A program made the position numbers and the translations under genes. The notes under the pieces are model-generated. The model had not been told where the DNA came from and did no database searches. It saw nothing but the letters and a program-made list of their open reading frames with translations. Positions 61,113 through 64,000 of a stretch of 64,000 bases of DNA are shown in pieces. Source of the DNA: Galbitalea sp. SE-J8 (lineage in GTDB: Bacteria > Actinomycetota > Actinomycetes > Actinomycetales > Microbacteriaceae); assembly GCF_030345695.1 (NCBI RefSeq), contig NZ_JAUASV010000008.1, positions 62,001 to 126,000 of the forward strand, read 5' to 3'. Every line of letters starts with the position of its first letter. Position 1 is the first letter of the stretch.

Positions 61113-62779
61113 TGCAGCGTCACCGTCTTCTTCGCGGAGGTGCTCGCCACCGAGTGCGGGCCGGAGTACTTGACCTGGAGCTTCCAGGTCAGCCTCTTCC
61201 ACGCGTGCTTCTGCGCCCCGAGCTGGTACCGGATCTTGACGGTCTTCGTCCCGGCCCCCACGGCGACCGTCTTGATCACGTGCAGTCCCGACGTCGTCGT
61301 CTTGCTGTTGCGGCCGTACAGCGCGATGACGCCGTCACCCGCTGCGGCCTTCGGGCTGAGCGTCACCGTGATGAGACCCGAGTGCTTCTTGCTCACCTTG
61401 ACCGAGGAGATCGTGGCGGTCGACTTTGTCGTGACGATCACCGTGCCCAGACTGGTCGTCGCCGCCGCGAGCACGTCGCCGAACACCGGCGACAGCGACG
61501 CGTTCTCGACCTGCGAGATCGACGGCACCGCGATCGCGTACCGGAGGTCCTTCGACGGCGAGTACGCGATCGAGTACGCACCCGTGGCATCCGTTCGCGT
61601 CGAAGCGACGACCGCGGGTGCCGCATCCGGGGTGCTCAGCGACACGCCGGTGAGGGTCACGGTCTTGTCGGCGAGCGCCGGCGTGCCGGGCGTCGCGTTC
61701 TTCAGCGTGCCCGTCACGGTGATTGCGCCGCCGCGAACGACGGAGGACGGCGGGGCGCTCGCGGTGACGATCGGCGCCGCCGACGGGATGAACGGCGCGT
61801 CGCCGCCGGCTCCGAGGTACGCCCCGATCGAGCTCTGCGCCGGCGCGGACGTGATCCAGTTCAGGAACGTCACGGCTCCCGCGGTGTTCACCGATCGCGT
61901 GCTCGCGCTGATCGCGTACGCGTGAAACGAATTGACGAGCGCGGTGCTGGTTCCTCGCGCGGAGTCCGCGTTGTCGCGCGTGACGATGCCGAGGGTGTGG
62001 ATGCTGTTCTGCGACTGCAGGTAGTTGAACGTGCCGCGATCGGTGAACACGTAGCAGCCGCCGCCACTGTAGTTGCAGACGTCGGCGTTGACGATGTTCG
62101 GTGCCTGCGTGAGTCCTGTCGCGTGGTACCACGACGGGTAGCTGATCGTGTTCGGGCACGCGCCGGACGTCGTGCTCGGCGACGTGCCGCCGCCGTTCGC
62201 GTCGCTCATGGTGCACAGGCGCTGGCCGCTCGTGAGGCTCCAGATCGCGTGCTCCTGCACGGTCGTGCCCGGCGTGCCGCCGCGCGAGACGAAGTTGGCG
62301 GTGCCGGCCTCGCCCGCAGCGGCGATTCTCTCGAACGCCGTCGCGATGTCGTGCGGGGCCGAGGTCAGCACCCCCGCCGGGTCGTTCGCCGGGCCGAGGA
62401 GCACGTAGTCGCCCCAGAAGATCGCGCGACCGTAGCCCTCCTGCGAGTATCCCTCGGCGACGAACTGGTTCTCGAGCGATGCCGCATGAACGAGGAGCGC
62501 GTCGGCGCTGCCGGCCTGCGCGAACTCGATCGCGGCACCGGTGCCCTTGCTGACGTACTGCAGGTCGTACTGCGGGTAGGCGGCCTCGAACTCGGGTTCG
62601 ATGACGTCCTGGACGAGGTTGGAGTCGTAGACGTCGCTCGTACCGACCACGATGAGCGGCGTGCGATCGGCGGCCTGCGCGGCCGGGAGCGCCAGGACCT
62701 GCGACGCGAGCACGGCGAAGGCCAGCCCCACGGCGCCCGCGAGGCGCCTGGCGGACGGGGCGGACAGGGATGCGGACAT
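61109..62779 (-). CDS. tupA: TupA-like tungstate-binding protein with Ig-like C-terminal domains
   Basis: 556 residues. Signal peptide (VGLAFAVLASQVLALPAAQA) without a lipobox Cys, so it is probably released rather than lipid-anchored. The binding domain (to about 340) shows TupA landmarks: IVVGTSDVYDSNLVQDVIEP, KGTGAAIEFAQAGSADALLV, IFWGDYVLLGPANDPAG, NFVSRGGTPGTT and YVFTDRGTFNYL. It contains an insertion with two Cys (LCTMSDANGGGTSPSTTSGA). About 200 residues of Ig-like repeats follow (GAITVTGTLKNATPGTPALA, HSGLITVTLSPKAAAGDGVI). ATG at 62779 was chosen. It is the first gene of the operon. Confidence 0.88.
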   Translation of the reverse strand: MSASLSAPSARRLAGAVGLAFAVLASQVLALPAAQAADRTPLIVVGTSDVYDSNLVQDVIEPEFEAAYPQYDLQYVSKGTGAAIEFAQAGSADALLVHAASLENQFVAEGYSQEGYGRAIFWGDYVLLGPANDPAGVLTSAPHDIATAFERIAAAGEAGTANFVSRGGTPGTTVQEHAIWSLTSGQRLCTMSDANGGGTSPSTTSGACPNTISYPSWYHATGLTQAPNIVNADVCNYSGGGCYVFTDRGTFNYLQSQNSIHTLGIVTRDNADSARGTSTALVNSFHAYAISASTRSVNTAGAVTFLNWITSAPAQSSIGAYLGAGGDAPFIPSAAPIVTASAPPSSVVRGGAITVTGTLKNATPGTPALADKTVTLTGVSLSTPDAAPAVVASTRTDATGAYSIAYSPSKDLRYAIAVPSISQVENASLSPVFGDVLAAATTSLGTVIVTTKSTATISSVKVSKKHSGLITVTLSPKAAAGDGVIALYGRNSKTTTSGLHVIKTVAVGAGTKTVKIRYQLGAQKHAWKRLTWKLQVKYSGPHSVASTSAKKTVTLH

Positions 62780-62829
62780 GCGGCGGGGATCCCATCTCAC
62801 GGAGCGGATGCACGCGCGCGACGCCGTCG

Positions 62830-62843
62830 TCCGCACGTGCGGA
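62830..62843. promoter_or_regulatory. Perfect palindrome upstream of tupA and moeB (site 1)
   Basis: TCCGCACGTGCGGA is a perfect 14-bp dyad. It shares its CCGCA/TGCGG half-sites with site 2, 31 bases away centre to centre (about three helical turns), in the intergenic region of the divergent tupA and moeB-like genes. Confidence 0.6.
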
Positions 62844-62861
62844 TTGCAAGGCACCATCTAA

Positions 62862-62873
62862 CCGCAGATGCGG
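62862..62873. promoter_or_regulatory. Palindrome upstream of tupA and moeB (site 2)
   Basis: CCGCAGATGCGG has the same half-sites as site 1 around a GA centre. The two sites lie 51-94 bases before tupA and 52-95 bases before the moeB-like gene, almost symmetric between the two starts. Confidence 0.6.
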
Positions 62874-62924
62874 CATCCGGCGCGAGGCTCGGCAGCGGCA
62901 TCCGTGAGATGCGACGATCGATCC

Positions 62925-64000
62925 GTGCCCGACGCGACCTCGCCCCGCTACGCGCGACAGACGATCCTGCCCGAATTCGGGCCGGAAGCGCAGCGGCGCC
63001 TCGCGGCGGCGCGCGTGCTCGTCGTCGGCGCCGGCGGCCTCGGCAGCCACGTCATCCCGGCGCTCGCCGCGGCCGGCGTCGGCGAGATCGCCGTGGTCGA
63101 CGACGACGTCGTCGAGCTGAGCAACCTGCACCGGCAGACGCTGCACGGCGTCGACGATCTCGGCGCGTTCAAGACCGCGTCGGCGGCCGAGTCCGTCGCG
63201 CGCCTCGACCCGGACGTGCGCGTCACGCAGCACCCCACCCGCTTCACGGCCGGGAACGCGCTGCGCATCGCGGCGGATGCCGACCTCGTCATCGACGGCA
63301 GCGACAACTTCCCGACGCGGTACCTCGCGAACGACGTCGCCGTGCTGCTGCGCCTGCCCCTGGTCTGGGGAGCCGTCTCCCGGTTCGGCGGCCAGGTCGG
63401 CGTCGCGTGGGCCGCGCGCGGGCCGCACTACCGCGACCTGTTCCCCGCTCCCCCGCCGCCCGGGAGCGTGCTCTCGTGCGCGGAGGGCGGCGTCTTCCCC
63501 GCGACCGTCGCGGTGATCGGCGCCCTCATGGCCGCCGAGGCGCTCAAGGTGCTCACCGGCGTCGGCGAGCCGCTCGTCGGCCGGATCGCGCTCTACGACG
63601 CGCTGACCGCCTCGTTCGAGAAGGTCGCCTACGACCGCGACCCCGCGGGCGTGCCCGTCGAACGACTCATCGACTACGACGCGTTCTGCGGCACGGCGGC
63701 CGACGAGTCCGACCCGGTGTCGGTCACGCCGACCGAGCTCGCCGCCGAGCTCGCCGCAGAGCCCGCCGCCGAGCCCGCCGCCGACGTGCGGCTCATCGAC
63801 GTGCGGCTCATCGACGTGCGCGAGCCGTGGGAGCACGACATCGCCCACCTCGCCGGCGCCCGCCTCGTGCCGCTCGCGACGCTGCCCGACGCGGTCGCGG
63901 GGCTCGATCCGGACGCGCGCTACGTGCTCTACTGCCACCACGGCGTGCGCTCCAGGAACGCCCTCGACTACCTCGTCGCACAGGGCTTCACCGGGGTGCG
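62925..64000 (+). CDS. moeB: MoeB/ThiF-type adenylyltransferase with rhodanese domain, cut by window edge
   Basis: About 358 residues are visible. The E1-like domain begins YARQTILPEFGPEAQRRLAA, with nucleotide loop VLVVGAGGLGSHVIPALAAA, VVDDDVVELSNLHRQTLH, LVIDGSDNFPTRYLAND and LSCAEGGVFPATVAVIGALM. After a repeated Glu-Leu-Ala-Ala-Glu-Pro and Val-Arg-Leu-Ile-Asp linker (63736-63826) comes a rhodanese domain with the catalytic Cys in VLYCHHGVRSRNALDYL. It adenylates the small sulfur-carrier subunit in molybdopterin (or thiamine) synthesis, and the rhodanese part can supply sulfur. The GTG at 62925 is used. It is divergent from tupA, which fits a tungsten/molybdenum cofactor role. The usual Cys pairs for zinc were not seen. 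Confidence 0.9.
   Translation, partial: MPDATSPRYARQTILPEFGPEAQRRLAAARVLVVGAGGLGSHVIPALAAAGVGEIAVVDDDVVELSNLHRQTLHGVDDLGAFKTASAAESVARLDPDVRVTQHPTRFTAGNALRIAADADLVIDGSDNFPTRYLANDVAVLLRLPLVWGAVSRFGGQVGVAWAARGPHYRDLFPAPPPPGSVLSCAEGGVFPATVAVIGALMAAEALKVLTGVGEPLVGRIALYDALTASFEKVAYDRDPAGVPVERLIDYDAFCGTAADESDPVSVTPTELAAELAAEPAAEPAADVRLIDVRLIDVREPWEHDIAHLAGARLVPLATLPDAVAGLDPDARYVLYCHHGVRSRNALDYLVAQGFTGV

Overview
The window reads as chromosome of a high-GC actinobacterium, most likely Microbacteriaceae. The grounds are very GC-rich coding sequence, heavy use of GTG starts, 4-bp stop/start overlaps almost everywhere, and family-typical intergenic repeats (the GCTGGCTGAGGAGCGAGCGA and GAGCCTGTCGAAGGG types). 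No rRNA, tRNA or recognisable CRISPR array was seen. The taxonomic call is inference from style, not from a marker gene.

Layout. 1-11 kb holds chromosomal housekeeping: a dihydrofolate-reductase-fold protein, an ABC-F ATPase, a DUF222/HNH protein, a membrane molybdopterin oxidoreductase, and the conserved run metG-tatD-rsmA-ispE. 11.3-20.6 kb is an accessory island. A decayed hipA-like fragment is followed by a complete eight-gene type I-E cas operon (cas3-cse1-cse2-cas7-cas5-cas6e-cas1-cas2) with no CRISPR array on either side; cas2 is followed at once by allantoinase. 22-36 kb is a putative beta-1,3-glucan (laminarin) locus. A GH3 beta-glucosidase heads an operon with a complete Dpp/Opp-type ABC importer, a TetR regulator is divergent from it, and a secreted GH55 exo-beta-1,3-glucanase lies beyond. 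Matching operator-like sequences precede the GH3 and GH55 genes, and the GH55 gene is bracketed by two nearly identical palindromic elements.

Purine/ureide catabolism is scattered around these insertions: allantoinase (20.6 kb), uricase and guanine deaminase (36-37 kb), OHCU decarboxylase, HIU hydrolase and a MobA/MocA-like nucleotidyltransferase (45.7-47.2 kb), then an operon of ureidoglycine aminotransferase, allantoate amidohydrolase and an RpiR regulator (48-51.6 kb). Together they cover urate to ureidoglycine/glyoxylate; xanthine dehydrogenase is not in the window. Between them lie an FAD oxidase with a coupled 62-aa ORF, a large SARP/BTAD regulator, and a TetR/glycosyltransferase pair. 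An amidase with an AtzH-like domain and an acetamidase/formamidase (53-56 kb) may handle small amides.

57-62.8 kb is a compact six-gene operon that I consider the most novel item: a tungstate-type ABC importer (TupA-TupB-TupC) interleaved with a PKD-domain membrane-anchored surface protein, an ExbB/TolQ-like channel and a DUF2149 protein with an ExbD-like transmembrane Asp. It is divergent from a MoeB/ThiF-rhodanese gene that runs off the right edge, and two identical-half-site palindromes lie between them.

Two further themes run through the window. There are MITE-like or palindromic intergenic elements: three 102-bp and three 99-bp copies with shared termini, and three long GTGAGGACG hairpins. 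There are also in-frame tandem-repeat expansions at protein linkers or termini in at least eight genes.
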